Positions 5,371-5,746 of a DNA stretch of 5,746 bases are shown piece by piece. Position 1 is the first letter of the stretch. Each line of letters opens with the position of its first letter. The position numbers and the translations under genes were made by a program. The notes below the pieces were generated by a model. That model saw only the letters and a program-made list of their open reading frames with translations. It did no database searches and was not told the origin of the DNA. Source of the stretch: Pseudomonadota bacterium (GTDB lineage Bacteria; Pseudomonadota; Gammaproteobacteria; Xanthomonadales; Xanthomonadaceae); the NCBI GenBank assembly GCA_023423855.1, contig JAFAEU010000367.1:1-5746 (forward strand), read 5' to 3'.

Positions 5371-5746
5371 TCAGCTCATGCCGCCATCGATGCCGATCAC
5401 CTGGCCGTTGATGTAGCCGGCCTCGTCCGAGCACAGGAAGGCGACCAGCGCCGCGACCTCGTCCGGCGTGCCCGCGCGCGCGGCGGGCACGACCTGCTTC
5501 ACCCGCTCCTCCGGGAACGCGGCCCCGGCCATGGCGCCGGCGATCACGCCCGGCGCGACCACGTTCGCGGTGATGCCGCGCGAGGCCATCTCGCGCGCGA
5601 GCGACTTGCTCGCGCCGTGCAGCCCGGCCTTGGCCGCGGCGTAGTTCGCCTGGCCACGGTTGCCGAGCACGGCCGCCACGCTCGACACGCTGACGATGCG
5701 GCCCCAGCGCGTGCGCGCCATCGGCAGCAGCAGCGGCTGGGTGACG
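5371..5746 (-). CDS. fabG: 3-oxoacyl-ACP reductase (FabG-type short-chain dehydrogenase), C-terminal part
   Basis: The frame enters from the right edge (first visible residues VTQPLLLPMARTRWGRIVSV) and ends at TGA 5373-5371, giving about 124 residues. The N-terminal NADPH-binding half lies outside the window. The catalytic residues are visible: Ser (codon 5682-5680, in SVSSV), Tyr (5643-5641) and Lys (5631-5629) in NYAAAKAG, the YxxxK of short-chain dehydrogenases. GNRGQANYAAAKAGLHG, SRGITANVVAPGVI and the C-terminal GYINGQVIGIDGGMS closely follow E. coli FabG. The enzyme reduces 3-oxoacyl-ACP to 3-hydroxyacyl-ACP. In aryl polyene loci a FabG-like reductase (ApeQ in E. coli) does this in each elongation round. 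The chain-length factor at the left end makes that dedicated role more likely than general fatty-acid synthesis, but gene order beyond the edge is unseen. An internal ATG at 5721 is not the start, because conserved sequence continues upstream. Confidence 0.92.
   Translation of the reverse strand, partial: VTQPLLLPMARTRWGRIVSVSSVAAVLGNRGQANYAAAKAGLHGASKSLAREMASRGITANVVAPGVIAGAMAGAAFPEERVKQVVPAARAGTPDEVAALVAFLCSDEAGYINGQVIGIDGGMS

Overview
The window is very GC-rich (about 70% by eye), tightly packed, and uses G/C-ending codons. Its content suggests a gammaproteobacterium of the Xanthomonadaceae type (Lysobacter, Luteimonas, Xanthomonas or Stenotrophomonas relatives). The basis is the gene set of an aryl polyene / xanthomonadin-like pigment locus, plus a GTAG-type palindromic intergenic repeat of the sort known from that family. 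The assignment is inferred from content; there is no rRNA or other taxonomic marker here.

Left block, plus strand (1-4267). Four genes are read rightwards in what looks like one transcription unit. They are the C-terminal part of a ketosynthase-like chain-length factor (1-447), a soluble family 2 glycosyltransferase (440-1276, 8-base overlap), a flavin-dependent halogenase-like oxidoreductase (1329-3008, 52-base gap), and a CPA2-type cation/proton antiporter (3005-4267, ATGA overlap). The first three fit aryl polyene biosynthesis: a KS/chain-length-factor pair builds the polyene, a halogenase may halogenate it (xanthomonadins are brominated), and a glycosyltransferase may act on the product or its lipid anchor. 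The antiporter is translationally coupled to the halogenase but is not a canonical aryl polyene gene.

Junction (4268-4395). This non-coding stretch separates convergent gene blocks. It holds a 75-base structured repeat made of two inverted 27-base arms, each able to fold as its own hairpin (4271-4345).

Right block, minus strand (4396-5746). Three genes are read leftwards: the C-terminal part of a FabG-type 3-oxoacyl-ACP reductase (5371-5746, continuing off the right edge), a DUF1801-family protein (4920-5342), and a small Gly-rich outer-membrane-type lipoprotein (4396-4842). A reductase of this kind is also a normal part of aryl polyene loci, so the pigment locus may be arranged as two converging arms with accessory genes at the meeting point.

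No RNA gene, CRISPR array, insertion sequence or phage feature was seen. Nothing here is clearly a wholly new system. The points most worth following are the halogenase with its diagnostic motifs, the coupled antiporter, and the palindromic repeat at the convergent junction.
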